Under the pieces are notes generated by a model. It saw only the letters and a program-made list of their open reading frames with translations. It had not been told where the DNA came from and made no database searches. Below are positions 51,668 to 61,176 of a DNA stretch of 64,000 nt, in pieces. Within the stretch, counting starts at the first letter, position 1; every line of letters starts with the position of its first letter. The position numbers and the translations under genes are program-made. The DNA lies in NCBI RefSeq assembly GCF_038003085.1, contig NZ_JBBOOM010000001.1:1736001-1800000 (forward strand), given 5' to 3'. This DNA is from Psychrobacillus sp. FSL K6-2836. GTDB taxonomy: Bacteria > Bacillota > Bacilli > Bacillales_A > Planococcaceae.

Positions 51668-52306
51668 ATGACTATTACTACGGAATGGTTTGACAGAGTG
51701 ACAGAGGAGCTACAGGATCATTTGAATTCGATTTGCGAGGAGTATGACCAAGTCGGCCATATGAATATTAATCGCGCTTCTAAACATCCAAGAATTGAAT
51801 TTTTTGTTAGTACGGAAGAGGAAGAACGAGACTACTTTTGTACCATTCTGTTTGATCCATATAACGAAGAATTCTATATAGAAAGCTTTGATGTCGAACT
51901 TCTCCAACCTACTAGAATAATATTGGATGATATTACCGATATTGTAGAAGCTGTTCATGAAAGCTTTCACGAGTTTCTTATGGAAGATAGTGATAGTGAA
52001 TTGGTTTATATGGAAGATGACGAAGACGACGAAATTACAGTCGAGGAAATTGATGTGGAATGGGAAACTCCTGAAGTCACTGCATTTCTAATAGAAGATG
52101 AAATTGAAGTAACTTATCAATTCGGTGTAGACAGTGCAAATGGCGATGGCGTTCTCCGTAGGGTGAATCGTATTTGGACAGATGACGAAGAGCTCGAAGA
52201 TGAAAGCACCTTTACTTTTAAAAAAGATGAAGCCAGCACTATTATTGCCATGATTGCTAGTCATATGGATAGAATGGTCGGTTATGATGAAATTATAGAT
52301 CTTTAA
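51668..52306 (+). CDS. Acidic conserved hypothetical protein, 212 aa
   Basis: The ATG follows AGGGGCGG. The protein is very rich in Asp and Glu, with a run MEDDEDDEITVEEIDVEWE near residues 115-133. It appears as two alpha/beta halves (residues 1-105 and 128-212), each with long helix and strand segments. I see no catalytic motif, signal peptide or membrane segment, and do not recognise the family. It stands alone between tlp (divergent) and a radical SAM gene. It is a real gene by its ribosome site, codon pattern and length. Confidence 0.75.
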   Translation: MTITTEWFDRVTEELQDHLNSICEEYDQVGHMNINRASKHPRIEFFVSTEEEERDYFCTILFDPYNEEFYIESFDVELLQPTRIILDDITDIVEAVHESFHEFLMEDSDSELVYMEDDEDDEITVEEIDVEWETPEVTAFLIEDEIEVTYQFGVDSANGDGVLRRVNRIWTDDEELEDESTFTFKKDEASTIIAMIASHMDRMVGYDEIIDL

Positions 52307-52433
52307 TTTTAATACCATCTCCAATTGGTTAAGTTGCCATTTGGGGATGTTTTATTATGTTCAAAACTAGTCAACTAAAGCAGAGATAATCTGATAAAAT
52401 GAATGTAATAAGAAATGAAATGGAGAACATACC

Positions 52434-53309
52434 TTGAAAACCTTTAAAAAAATGTATATTGAAATTACTAGCGTTTGTAACCTTGCTTGTAGCTTCTGTC
52501 CACCGACAAGTAGAGCAAAAGGTATCCTCAAACTGGATGCTTTTAATAAAACATTAGATCAGATTCGACCACATACAAAATATATTTACCTTCACGTAAA
52601 AGGTGAGCCACTTTTATATCCACGGGTTGACCAGTTATTGGATGCCAGTCATGCCAAGGATTTTAAAGTTAATATTACGACTAATGGTACCCTTATCAAT
52701 AAAAATAGACATAAATTATTAGGCAAACCAGCACTTCGTCAAATCAATTTTTCTTTACATAGTTTCGACGGTCATGAAGGTTCTGAAAATCGCGAGAAAT
52801 ATTTGGGAGATATACTGGATTTTGTACGAGAAGCCAAGGAACACAATATTATTATTTCCTACCGATTATGGAACTTACAGAAGGATCAAGTTTCAGAAGT
52901 TGCACAACGGAGAAATCGAGAGACATTGGAAATGCTTGAAAAAGAATATAATCTAGATTTTAAAATTGAAGAAAAAGTACAACCTGGTAAAGGGATTAAA
53001 ATCGCTCATAATATCTATTTGAACCAGGATCATGAGTTTCAATGGCCAAGTTTACTTGCACCAGAGGATGATGGAAAAGGCTTTTGCCATGCTCTTCGCA
53101 ACCAAGCAGCTATTCTCGTAGATGGAACCGTCGTACCATGTTGTCTAGATGGTGAAGGCGTTATTAACTTAGGTAATATCCATAATAATTCTTTCTCAGA
53201 CATTATTGAGAGTGAACGAGCAAATAATTTGTATGATGGATTTACAAGAAGAGAAGCAGTCGAAGAAATGTGCAGAAAATGTGGATATAGACAGAGGTTT
53301 GGAGTTTGA
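52434..53309 (+). CDS. Radical SAM/SPASM domain protein
   Basis: The TTG start (291 aa) is eight bases after GGAG. The SAM [4Fe-4S] site is CNLACSFCPP (CxxxCxxC) at residues 15-24. VKGEPLLYPRVDQLLD and NITTNGTLI are radical-SAM core motifs. The C-terminal SPASM-type cluster site has GTVVPCCLDGEGVINLGNI near 227 and MCRKCGY at the end. Such enzymes modify peptides or act as maturases. No precursor-peptide ORF is obvious beside it. The substrate is unknown. Confidence 0.9.
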   Translation: MKTFKKMYIEITSVCNLACSFCPPTSRAKGILKLDAFNKTLDQIRPHTKYIYLHVKGEPLLYPRVDQLLDASHAKDFKVNITTNGTLINKNRHKLLGKPALRQINFSLHSFDGHEGSENREKYLGDILDFVREAKEHNIIISYRLWNLQKDQVSEVAQRRNRETLEMLEKEYNLDFKIEEKVQPGKGIKIAHNIYLNQDHEFQWPSLLAPEDDGKGFCHALRNQAAILVDGTVVPCCLDGEGVINLGNIHNNSFSDIIESERANNLYDGFTRREAVEEMCRKCGYRQRFGV

Positions 53310-53374
53310 AGCACTTCTAATGGCAACTAAGTGGTGCAAATGGTAATATTAGATTTTCGAGAGGAGAGATAAAT

Positions 53375-54187
53375 ATGGAATTTATTACACTTAGCAATGG
53401 TTTGAAAATCCCTCAAATTGGTTTTGGGGTGTGGCAAGTTGACAACGAAACAGAAGCTCCCGCTGCTGTAGAAGAAGCTTTGCGAGTGGGTTATCGTCAT
53501 ATTGATACCGCTGCTACTTATGGAAACGAAGAAGGAGTCGCAAAAGGAATTATTGCTTCAGGTGTTGCACGTGAGGACATCTTCCTAACTTCAAAAATCT
53601 GGAACGATGATATTCGTGCCGGCCGTACAAAAGAGGCATTCCAAGAATCTCTTAACCGCTTAAAAACTGATTATTTGGATTTATGTTTAATCCATTGGCC
53701 AGTTGATGGTATTGTAGAAGCGTGGCGTGCACTTATTGAGCTGTACAATGAAGGAAAGATAAAAGCAATCGGCGTGTCCAATTTTAAAGAACATCACTTG
53801 GAACAATTAGAAGCAGCTGGATTGATGACTCCTATGGTCAATCAGATTGAGCTACACCCGCAATTACCACAGCACGAATATGTGAATTATTTATCAAAAA
53901 AAGGTATTCATGTAGAGGCTTGGAGCCCACTAATGCAAGGGAAGTTCTTGGATTTTGATTTATTCCATCAGTTAGCTGAAAAGTACAGGAAGTCTCCATC
54001 ACAAATAGTACTTCGTTGGCATTTACAATTAGGTAGAGTTGCTTTGCCAAAATCGATTACTCCTACTCGCATTAAAGAAAATTTTGATGTCTTTGACTTC
54101 GAGTTATCCTCTGAGGATATGGACGCAATTGCCACTTTAGCTACTAACGTTCGTATGGGTCCTGACCCAGATGAAATTCAATTTTAA
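53375..54187 (+). CDS. Aldo/keto reductase (YtbE/YvgN-like)
   Basis: The 270-aa AKR has the catalytic tetrad: Asp and Tyr in GYRHIDTAATYGNEEGV near residues 41-57, Lys in FLTSKIWND near 74 and His in LCLIHWPVDG near 104. The NADPH site is at LPKSITPTRIKENFDVF near 227. It reduces aldehydes such as methylglyoxal in related Bacillus enzymes. GAGGAGAG precedes the ATG. A shared terminator separates it from galM. Confidence 0.93.
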   Translation: MEFITLSNGLKIPQIGFGVWQVDNETEAPAAVEEALRVGYRHIDTAATYGNEEGVAKGIIASGVAREDIFLTSKIWNDDIRAGRTKEAFQESLNRLKTDYLDLCLIHWPVDGIVEAWRALIELYNEGKIKAIGVSNFKEHHLEQLEAAGLMTPMVNQIELHPQLPQHEYVNYLSKKGIHVEAWSPLMQGKFLDFDLFHQLAEKYRKSPSQIVLRWHLQLGRVALPKSITPTRIKENFDVFDFELSSEDMDAIATLATNVRMGPDPDEIQF

Positions 54188-54190
54188 TAG

Positions 54191-54237
54191 AAAAAAATGC
54201 CGGAAGAAGTGTCTTTAAACTTCTCTCGGCATTTTTA
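54191..54237. terminator. Bidirectional terminator between the AKR and galM genes
   Basis: AAATGCCGGAAGAAGT and ACTTCTCTCGGCATTT form a long stem with A-runs on one side and T-runs on the other. Confidence 0.88.
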
Positions 54238-54240
54238 TTA

Positions 54241-55311
54241 TCATTCAATCATGGTAACCCCAAAAGAATAAGTAGTTGTTGATTTATACTCCTTCCTTGC
54301 TTGTAGGATGGACGAAGGAAAATGAGGATGATGGATGGAATCAGGTGGACCTTGTGTTTCTAAGCATATACCTAAATAATCCCTTAGTTGTTCTCCTCTC
54401 ATTATTTCAGAGTTGCCCAAGTTATTACCTGTATAGAGAACGACGGCAGATTCTGTCGTTTCTACTACCAGTTGCCGACCACTTGTCTCATCCGTTAATA
54501 CCATTATACTAGATTCGTTTTCTTTCAATATAAATGGATGATCATAACCGTTTCCTACTAATACATTTTGGGGATGAACAGACGTTGCTCCATCAGCAAT
54601 TTTACGACTCTCTCGAAAATCGAATACAGAACCCTCTACTGGAACTAAACTTCCAGTTGGAATAAACTCCTCATTCAACTCCAAATAAGCAGGACTATCA
54701 ATCATTAGTTCATGATCTAATACATCCCTTTTCAGATTTCCACTAAGATTAAAATATGAATGGTTTGTTATATTTACTAATGTATCCTTATCAGAGATGC
54801 CATTGTATGTAATAGAAAGCGTATCTTCATCGTGTTGAATCGTATAAGCTACCTTCATTTCTAGATTTCCAGGGTAACCCTCTTCTCCATCTTTGCTTAA
54901 ATAAGTAAACTCAACCGTTGTTTCCATGTCACCTTCTAACACGGTAGTATTCCATAATCTATGGCTAAATCCATTCGGACCGCCATGTATGTGATTGTTT
55001 TTCTCATTCACTGGAATGTTATAGACATCGTCTCCTAAACGAAACGATGCGCCTTTAATGCGACCTGCAACTCTACCTACAACAGCTCCTAGATACTTAG
55101 GATTTTGACCGTATTCCTCAAACGTATCGTATCCGAGAACAACATTTTCGTATTGACCCTTTCTGTCAGAAGCTAAAATCTCGGTAATTACGCATCCATA
55201 ATTCATGCAGGATACTTCAAAACCATTTTTATTTCTTACTGTAAATAACGTAACCGGAAGATTATCTATAAATCCAAATAGCTTCTCTTGCACTACCACT
55301 AAGCAATTCAA
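54241..55311 (-). CDS. galM: Aldose 1-epimerase (mutarotase)
   Basis: About 356 aa with GalM features: NNHIHGGPNGFSHRLWN near residue 101 (substrate His), ITNHSYFNLSG near 183 (catalytic His), and the catalytic Glu in LGICLETQGPPDSIHHP near 318. It interconverts alpha and beta anomers of sugars entering the pathway, here probably xylose or xylo-oligosaccharide products. The called start is a TTG almost touching the AGGAAAGGG site; a GTG at 55299 is an alternative, so the first residues are uncertain. It is the last gene of the xyl operon, 12 bp after the Gfo/Idh gene. Confidence 0.92.
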   Translation of the reverse strand: MNCLVVVQEKLFGFIDNLPVTLFTVRNKNGFEVSCMNYGCVITEILASDRKGQYENVVLGYDTFEEYGQNPKYLGAVVGRVAGRIKGASFRLGDDVYNIPVNEKNNHIHGGPNGFSHRLWNTTVLEGDMETTVEFTYLSKDGEEGYPGNLEMKVAYTIQHDEDTLSITYNGISDKDTLVNITNHSYFNLSGNLKRDVLDHELMIDSPAYLELNEEFIPTGSLVPVEGSVFDFRESRKIADGATSVHPQNVLVGNGYDHPFILKENESSIMVLTDETSGRQLVVETTESAVVLYTGNNLGNSEIMRGEQLRDYLGICLETQGPPDSIHHPHFPSSILQARKEYKSTTTYSFGVTMIE

Positions 55312-55323
55312 CCCTTTCCTAAA

Positions 55324-56316
55324 TTACATCATCTTTACGAGTTCACCGGTTTGTATAGATTGATAACAAGCTTCTATTACTCGCATATTATTAATAGTAG
55401 AATTTCCTGTAATTTCTGGATCACCATTTGTTTGTATGACATCTGAAAAATGCTCCACTTCTAGTCGGTATAAATCCCCGTATACACTCTCTTCACGAAC
55501 CATATTTGCTACTTGTGTAATAACTTTTCCTATTCCTCCATTGTTATCTGGTCGGAAGGCAAAAGGTACTTTGATCGTGCCTTTTGTACCTATTACTTCA
55601 TACTCATTCCTTCCAGTCATATCAAAGCTACAGTCAAATATAGCTTGCACGTTTCTACCCATGTTTAAATATCCAAATGTACTAGTATCTACACCTGTTT
55701 CAGGGTCTAGTTCTGCAAAACATTGCACGGAAACCGGCTCTGAATCTAACAAATAGCGAATTACATGAATGCTATAACAACCAACGTCATAAAGAGCCCC
55801 ACCACCCATCGCTTTGTCCATTCTAAATTTATCAACACGTGATTGTAAGTAAAAGGAATGACTCGATTTGATAAGCTTAATGTCCCCAATTTCGCCTGAG
55901 GAAATAATTTCTTTCACTCGCTGATGCTGTGGGTGTAACTGATACATGAAGGCTTCCATGAACTTAACGTTGTTTTCACGACATACTTCTACCATTTCTT
56001 CAGCTTCTCGGGCTGTTAACGCAACTGGCTTTTCACAGAGTATGTGCTTTCCTTGCTTAGCCGCTTTAAATACCCATTCTTTATGTAAATGATTAGGAAG
56101 CGGAATGTAGACAGCTTCTATTTCTGAATCGTTTAGAAGCTCTTCATAGCTTTCATAGGCTTTAGTAATACCTAATTTAGAGGCTACTGGATGCACTTGG
56201 CTTCCACGACTCGAAATAGCTACTAGCTCCGCATTACTCGCTCTTGTAATCGCAGGTATTAGTTGTTGCTGTGCGATATTTGCCGTACTTAATACTCCCC
56301 AACGAATGTTCTTCAT
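55324..56316 (-). CDS. Gfo/Idh/MocA family dehydrogenase of the xylose locus
   Basis: The ATG at 56316 (330 aa) is eight bases after AAAGGTGG; an ATG at 56355 has no site. The Rossmann start is IRWGVLSTANIAQQQLIPAI, with CEKPVAL near residue 93 carrying the catalytic Lys and GGGALYDVGCYSIHVIRYLL near 160. This subgroup includes glucose-fructose oxidoreductase-like and D-xylose 1-dehydrogenase (NADP)-like enzymes. Lying beside xylA and xylB, it could oxidise xylose as a side branch, which remains an inference. Confidence 0.9.
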   Translation of the reverse strand: MKNIRWGVLSTANIAQQQLIPAITRASNAELVAISSRGSQVHPVASKLGITKAYESYEELLNDSEIEAVYIPLPNHLHKEWVFKAAKQGKHILCEKPVALTAREAEEMVEVCRENNVKFMEAFMYQLHPQHQRVKEIISSGEIGDIKLIKSSHSFYLQSRVDKFRMDKAMGGGALYDVGCYSIHVIRYLLDSEPVSVQCFAELDPETGVDTSTFGYLNMGRNVQAIFDCSFDMTGRNEYEVIGTKGTIKVPFAFRPDNNGGIGKVITQVANMVREESVYGDLYRLEVEHFSDVIQTNGDPEITGNSTINNMRVIEACYQSIQTGELVKMM

Positions 56317-56374
56317 CCAATCATCCACCTTTACTTTTAAATTCAATAACCCCATTTATTCACACAGAAAGTTA

Positions 56375-57358
56375 CTAGTAAACTCCTTTAATTTCCCTGT
56401 GGACTTTTTCTTTATAAAATTTAGCTAGTTTCTGCATTTCTTCTGCTGTATATGCACTTACATTCACTGCTTGCAAGTTATCCTTTACTTGAGCAACTGT
56501 TTTAAAGCCTGGTATGACACATGAAATTTCATCATGCTCCAATATCCACTTCAATGCAGCGCGGGTCATATTATCTCTACCTTCCGCGATCCATTTTAGC
56601 TTGCCTGCTAATTCAACACCTTTTTCTAATCCTAGCCCAGCAAAGGTTTCACCAACATTAAATGCTTCTCCACTTTGGTTAAAGTTACGATGATCGTCTG
56701 ATTCAAACTTGCTATCAACATTAAATTTTCCAGTCAGCAGTCCACTAGCAAGTGGAACTCGCGCAAGAATCCCAACACCCTTTTCCTTTGCTTTAGGAAA
56801 TAACTCATCCAACGGCTTTTGTCGGAAGATGTTGAAAATTACTTGAAGGCTACGAACATTAGGCTGCTCCAAACATAGTAATCCTTCCTCAACTGTTTCT
56901 ACACTGACACCGTAATAGCGAATTTTCCCTTGCTCCTTTAAACGATCAAGTACATCAAATACTTGACCATTCTTTAAAATTTCTAGAGGTGGACAGTGAA
57001 TTTGAAACAAATCAATTTGCTCTCTCCCAAGTCGTCTTAAGCTATCCTCACAGTATTTAGTTACACTTTCCATGGAATATGTATGAGGATCATGCACATC
57101 AGCTGCTCTACAAAATTTCGTAGCAATATGGATATCTGCATGCTTTCCTTGTGTTGCTTTAGCTAAAAGCTCTTCGCTATGCCCATCACCATATACATCC
57201 GCAGTATCGAAAAAGTTTACCCCGTTACCAATTGCATAATCTAGTGCTTTTAATGATTCCTCGTCATTTGTTTTTCCCCATGCTCCACCTATTGCCCAAG
57301 TACCAAAGCTTAGCTCACTTACCTGTAAATCCGTACTACCAATTTGACGATAATTCAT
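56375..57358 (-). CDS. Aldo/keto reductase of the xylose locus
   Basis: The ATG at 57358 (327 aa) is seven bases after GGGAGGAG. AKR residues: NFFDTADVYGDGHSEELLA near residue 40 (Asp, Tyr), IATKFCR near 70 (Lys) and FQIHCPP near 109 (His). RAALKWILEHDEISCVIPGFK near 258 is the cofactor loop. It is of the AKR11/12 type seen in Bacillus. It is co-oriented with xylA and xylB and may reduce xylose or a derived aldehyde; function by context only. Confidence 0.9.
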   Translation of the reverse strand: MNYRQIGSTDLQVSELSFGTWAIGGAWGKTNDEESLKALDYAIGNGVNFFDTADVYGDGHSEELLAKATQGKHADIHIATKFCRAADVHDPHTYSMESVTKYCEDSLRRLGREQIDLFQIHCPPLEILKNGQVFDVLDRLKEQGKIRYYGVSVETVEEGLLCLEQPNVRSLQVIFNIFRQKPLDELFPKAKEKGVGILARVPLASGLLTGKFNVDSKFESDDHRNFNQSGEAFNVGETFAGLGLEKGVELAGKLKWIAEGRDNMTRAALKWILEHDEISCVIPGFKTVAQVKDNLQAVNVSAYTAEEMQKLAKFYKEKVHREIKGVY

Positions 57359-57385
57359 CTTACTACTCCTCCCTTTTGTAAATAA

Positions 57386-57413
57386 GAGCCTCAACTATAT
57401 AGTTGAGACTCTT
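57386..57413 (-). other. Intercistronic hairpin between xylB and the AKR gene
   Basis: AAGAGTCTCAACTA and TAGTTGAGGCTCTT form a 13-14-bp stem-loop with one mismatch but only a weak T-tract. It may act as a partial terminator or mRNA stability element that sets xylAB above the downstream genes. Confidence 0.6.
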
Positions 57414-57421
57414 CATCATCC

Positions 57422-58921
57422 TTACTTACGGAATTCCAAAAGTACTTTATTTAGATTCTTCGTTTGACTGTAGACTTCTTGATAAATAGGAAATAACTTC
57501 TTATACTTTTCCACATTTGCTTCAATAGGATTAAACTGTTTATCTTCCTTTAAAAACTCATCTGCACAACCTTTTAATGACTCAAACCACTGACATCCAT
57601 AAGCCGCCAGCATCGCTGCTCCCATTCCTGGTCCCTGTTCGCTAGTTAATCGAACAATTTTTGCATCGAAAATATCTGCTTGCATTTGAAGCCAATCATC
57701 ATTTTGTGCACCGCCGCCAATAGATACAATTGTATCTATCAACTTTCCATTTTTCCGAAAAATTTCAATAGATTCATGCAAGGAGAATGTTATTCCTTCT
57801 AAAACAGCACGAACAAAGTCTTTACGCTGATGCGAACTATCCATTCCGATGAAACTAGCACGAATGTTTGCATCCGCATGCGGGGTTCTTTCCCCAACTA
57901 GATAAGGGGTAAATAGCAACCCATGTGACCCTATCGGAACATTCTCTACCTCAGATAATAATTCCTGGAACGACTCTTCACTTGCAAAAACCTCTTTAAA
58001 CCAAGTCAAGCTATGGCCTGCAGCAAGTGTTACACCCATTGTGTAAAAGGCTTCTGATGCTCCGTGATTAAAATAATGAACCTTCCCCTCAAAATCCTTA
58101 TCCGAGTTCGCTTCATAGGATAGGACAACACCAGATGTTCCTATGCTACAAAGCGTTTTTCCATCTTCTAAAATTCCTGAGCCAATTGCACCACAAGCAT
58201 TATCCGCACCACCTGCAAACACACGAGTTGTTGCTGAAAGACCGGTAGCTTGTGCAACATCTAAAGTAATAGTACCAACTTCGTCATGCGAATCTAACAA
58301 TGGTGGACACAGACTAGTTTCGATATCTAATGACGCACATATAGTTGTGCTCCATTCTTTCCTACTAACATCCAATAGAAGTGTTCCTGCAGCATCCGAA
58401 TACTCCATATGAAGCTGGCCAGTTAGTCTATATCGTAAATAGTCTTTCGGGAGTACAAATGTCTTTGCCTGCTCAAATATTTGTGGTTCATGTTCTTTGA
58501 CCCATAATATTTTTGGCAATGTAAAACCCTCTAAAGCAGGGTTTTTTGTTATTTCAAGCAGTCTATCCTCACCTATCACATCATAAATTTGCTGACACTG
58601 AGCTGTAGTGCGTGTGTCATTCCAGAGAATTGCAGGACGCAAAACATCATTTTTCTTATCTAATAGAACAAGGCCATGCATTTGTCCTGAAAAACTCATC
58701 CCTTCAATATTCGCTACATCGCCTGTAAAATCCTTCAACAGTTCTTTTAATCCCAGCAGCGTTTGGTCCACCCAGTGCTCGGGGTTTTGTTCACTATAGC
58801 CCGTTTTTTCCTGTATTAAAGGATAGGCTTTCGATACACTTCGAACAACTTCCCCATTTTTATTAACTAGCAATATTTTCACAGCGCTCGTTCCTAAATC
58901 TACACCAATAACATATTTCAT
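57422..58921 (-). CDS. xylB: Xylulokinase
   Basis: A 499-aa FGGY kinase: YVIGVDLGTSAVKILLVN at residues 3-20, MSFSGQMHGLVLLD near 76 and WNDTRT near 99. GGADNACGAIGSGILEDGKTL is near 237, and the ATP region GGGAQNDDWLQMQADIF is near 402. It phosphorylates D-xylulose at O5 with ATP, after xylose isomerase. It lies 30 bp after xylA in the usual Bacillus order. Confidence 0.96.
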   Translation of the reverse strand: MKYVIGVDLGTSAVKILLVNKNGEVVRSVSKAYPLIQEKTGYSEQNPEHWVDQTLLGLKELLKDFTGDVANIEGMSFSGQMHGLVLLDKKNDVLRPAILWNDTRTTAQCQQIYDVIGEDRLLEITKNPALEGFTLPKILWVKEHEPQIFEQAKTFVLPKDYLRYRLTGQLHMEYSDAAGTLLLDVSRKEWSTTICASLDIETSLCPPLLDSHDEVGTITLDVAQATGLSATTRVFAGGADNACGAIGSGILEDGKTLCSIGTSGVVLSYEANSDKDFEGKVHYFNHGASEAFYTMGVTLAAGHSLTWFKEVFASEESFQELLSEVENVPIGSHGLLFTPYLVGERTPHADANIRASFIGMDSSHQRKDFVRAVLEGITFSLHESIEIFRKNGKLIDTIVSIGGGAQNDDWLQMQADIFDAKIVRLTSEQGPGMGAAMLAAYGCQWFESLKGCADEFLKEDKQFNPIEANVEKYKKLFPIYQEVYSQTKNLNKVLLEFRK

Positions 58922-58951
58922 AGCTCAGCTCTCCTACCAAATGCATTCAAA

Positions 58952-60274
58952 TTATTTATTAAATGATTGCAATAAATACTGATTAATTGTCGCCTTGATT
59001 TGCTCCAAACGTCCAGAAGTCTGTTTAATATCTTGAAGTCCCAAAGCATACGCTTCTAGCTTATGGAAATCTGTTTTGCCTTCTACAATATCTAGTCCGA
59101 TACCTTCTTTATACGTTTTGTAGCGTTCATCCACAACATTTTCAAGCACTTTATCATCTATCAAGTTTTGTGCAACTCTCAAACCTACTGCAAAAGCATC
59201 CATCCCAGCAATATGTGCATGGAATAGATCCTCTGGTTCAAATGACGCTCTTCTAACTTTCGCATCAAAGTTTAAACCTCCCCTGCCTAGTCCACCGTTT
59301 TGCAAAATTTCATACATTGCAAGAGTTGTTGTCCATAGATCTGTTGGGAACTCATCTGTATCCCAGCCTAGAAGTGGGTTACCTTGGTTCGCATCAACGG
59401 AACCTAACATATTATTAATACGAGCGTAATGAAGCTCGTGCTCAAATGTGTGACCAGCAAGTGTTGCATGGTTTGCTTCGATATTAAATTTAAATGAATT
59501 TTCCAGACCGTAGCTTTGTAAAAATGCATGGGCAGTTGCAACATCATAATCATATTGGTGAGTAGAAGGCTCTTTTGGTTTTGGTTCGATTAAGAATTGT
59601 GCATCAAATTCAATTTCTTTAGCATAGTCTACAGCCATATGATAAAAGCGAGATAAGTTATCCAACTCTAGTTTCATATTTGTATTTAGTAAAGTATCAT
59701 AGCCTTCGCGTCCACCCCAGAACACGTAATTTTGTGCGCCAAGCTCCTTACCAATTTCTAAACCTTTTTTCACTTTAGCAGCAGAGTATGCAAAAACATC
59801 TGCATTACTTGAAGTTGCTGCGCCATGAACAAAGCGAGGGTGCGTAAAGTTATTTGCCGTATTCCAAAGCAATTTTGCTTTACTATTTTTCATATAATCC
59901 TTTATCATGCTAACAATAACATCTAAGTTATGATTACTTTCCTTAAGATTACTTCCTTCCGGTGCAATATCGATATCATGGAAGCAGAAGAACGGGACAT
60001 CCATTTTTTCATAAAACTCAAACGATGCCTCTACTCGTGCTTTTGCTAAATCCAACCCACTAAATTTATCCCAAGGGCGGTTCATACTTCCTGCTCCGAA
60101 AGGGTCCGATCCATCCATCGTAAACGTATGCCAGTAAGAAACAGCGTACCTTAATATTTCTTCCATCGTTTTACCGCCAATTTTCTCTTCTGGATTATAA
60201 AATTTAAACGCATAAGGATTTTTTGAAGTTGCACCTTCAAATTTAACTTTCTCGACATTTTGGAAATAGACCAT
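58952..60274 (-). CDS. xylA: Xylose isomerase
   Basis: The start is the ATG at 60274 (440 aa), eight bases after AGGAGG; an upstream in-frame ATG at 60358 lies in the promoter. Class II xylose isomerase features: [18 protein letters not shown] near residue 97 (catalytic His and Asp), [13 protein letters not shown] near 185, [17 protein letters not shown] near 230 (metal Glu and Lys), [18 protein letters not shown] near 264, and the Asp ligands in [19 protein letters not shown] near 292. It converts D-xylose to D-xylulose with divalent metal. It heads the operon xylA-xylB-AKR-Gfo-galM. Confidence 0.97.
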   Translation of the reverse strand: MVYFQNVEKVKFEGATSKNPYAFKFYNPEEKIGGKTMEEILRYAVSYWHTFTMDGSDPFGAGSMNRPWDKFSGLDLAKARVEASFEFYEKMDVPFFCFHDIDIAPEGSNLKESNHNLDVIVSMIKDYMKNSKAKLLWNTANNFTHPRFVHGAATSSNADVFAYSAAKVKKGLEIGKELGAQNYVFWGGREGYDTLLNTNMKLELDNLSRFYHMAVDYAKEIEFDAQFLIEPKPKEPSTHQYDYDVATAHAFLQSYGLENSFKFNIEANHATLAGHTFEHELHYARINNMLGSVDANQGNPLLGWDTDEFPTDLWTTTLAMYEILQNGGLGRGGLNFDAKVRRASFEPEDLFHAHIAGMDAFAVGLRVAQNLIDDKVLENVVDERYKTYKEGIGLDIVEGKTDFHKLEAYALGLQDIKQTSGRLEQIKATINQYLLQSFNK

Positions 60275-60342
60275 TATTTTTACCTCCTGAATTTTATCTA
60301 CACTATTCACCAACGGTTTTTGTGTGAAATTGAATTGTTTAA

Positions 60343-60383
60343 TTAGTTTGTTAATCATACGAACAAAGTTGTATTATTGTAAA
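60343..60383 (-). promoter_or_regulatory. xylA promoter with a XylR-like operator
   Basis: Minus-strand TTTACA (60383-60378) and TATGAT (60359-60354) are 18 bp apart. An imperfect inverted repeat, TTAGTTTGTT (60343-60352) against AACAAAGTTG (60362-60371), overlaps the -10. Its half-site matches the Bacillus XylR operator half (TTAGTTTGTT), but the gap is nine bases, wider than the usual five. No xylR gene is in this window. Confidence 0.6.
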
Positions 60384-60450
60384 TAAAAAGTGTATGCTAT
60401 TAATAATTATTAAACTCTTGCAAATAAATTGAAAAAAAGGACGGTTCTCT

Positions 60451-61089
60451 ATGAATGCAACAAGTAGTTTTATATATAATATAGCCGAATGGATCACAAA
60501 ATTTGCCTATTTAAACTTGCTATGGATTCTATTTACATTGCTAGGCGGCGTGATTTTCGGGTTTTTCCCATCCACTATATCGATGTTTGCCATAGTGAGA
60601 GAATGGTCGAAAGGTGAAACAGATATACCATTATTTAATACCTTTTGGAAACATTTTCGTGATGAATTCGTTAAAAGCAACTTGTTAGGAGTCCTTGTTA
60701 CCCTAATTGGAGCTATTATTGTATTAGATATTTTTTACATACAATCTACCGATAGTAATTTGTTAACTTGGACATACCTGCCATTGTTTGCTTTTATATT
60801 ACTGTTCATCATGTTCCTATTTTATCTTTTTCCGTCTTTTGTACACTTCAACTTAAAATTAGGACAAGTTATCAAAAATTCATTTTTTATCATGCTTATT
60901 AATCCAATTACAACTCTACTAATTTTCCTAAGCCTATTACCATTTTTCTACTTAGTAAGTCTTCTCCCAGCAATTGGATTCATATTTGGCGGAAGTGTTT
61001 ACGCTTTTATATCGATGAGATTTAGCTTACACGCATTTCAGAAAGTGAGCAAAAAGCAAGAATCATTAAAAGTGAGTAATGAATTATAG
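60451..61089 (+). CDS. DUF624 (YesL-like) membrane protein of the xylose locus
   Basis: The 212-aa protein has about six hydrophobic segments. It shares ITKFAYLNLLWILFTLLGG, GFFPSTISMFAIVREW and FNTFWKHFRDEFVKSNLLG with the DUF624 protein at 8323. It is divergent from xylA and directly before a CUT1 importer set on the other strand, the same arrangement as at the left locus. AAAGGACGG precedes the ATG. An accessory role in sugar transport is likely but unproven. Confidence 0.88.
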   Translation: MNATSSFIYNIAEWITKFAYLNLLWILFTLLGGVIFGFFPSTISMFAIVREWSKGETDIPLFNTFWKHFRDEFVKSNLLGVLVTLIGAIIVLDIFYIQSTDSNLLTWTYLPLFAFILLFIMFLFYLFPSFVHFNLKLGQVIKNSFFIMLINPITTLLIFLSLLPFFYLVSLLPAIGFIFGGSVYAFISMRFSLHAFQKVSKKQESLKVSNEL

Positions 61090-61116
61090 CTTCCCATTGC
61101 GTGAAGCTATTTTTTG
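61086..61116 (+). terminator. Terminator of the DUF624 gene
   Basis: ATAGCTTC (61086-61093) and GAAGCTAT (61103-61110), then TTTTTTG. Confidence 0.85.
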
Positions 61117-61120
61117 TTGT

Positions 61121-61159
61121 CTAGCTCCAGCGCCTAACACTAACACGCGCTGGAGCTAG
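61121..61159. repeat. Perfect inverted repeat (CTAGCTCCAGCGC)
   Basis: CTAGCTCCAGCGC (61121-61133) and its exact complement (61147-61159) flank a 13-nt loop. The arm resembles a dispersed GTCTAGCTCCAGCGCC repeat common in Bacillaceae intergenic DNA (recalled, not searched). Confidence 0.75.
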
Positions 61160-61176
61160 CACTCGCACTTTTCTTC

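Noticed and set aside
52774-52956. 60-aa frame inside the radical SAM gene as a precursor peptide
   Set aside because: It lies wholly inside the radical SAM coding region in another frame, without a ribosome site.
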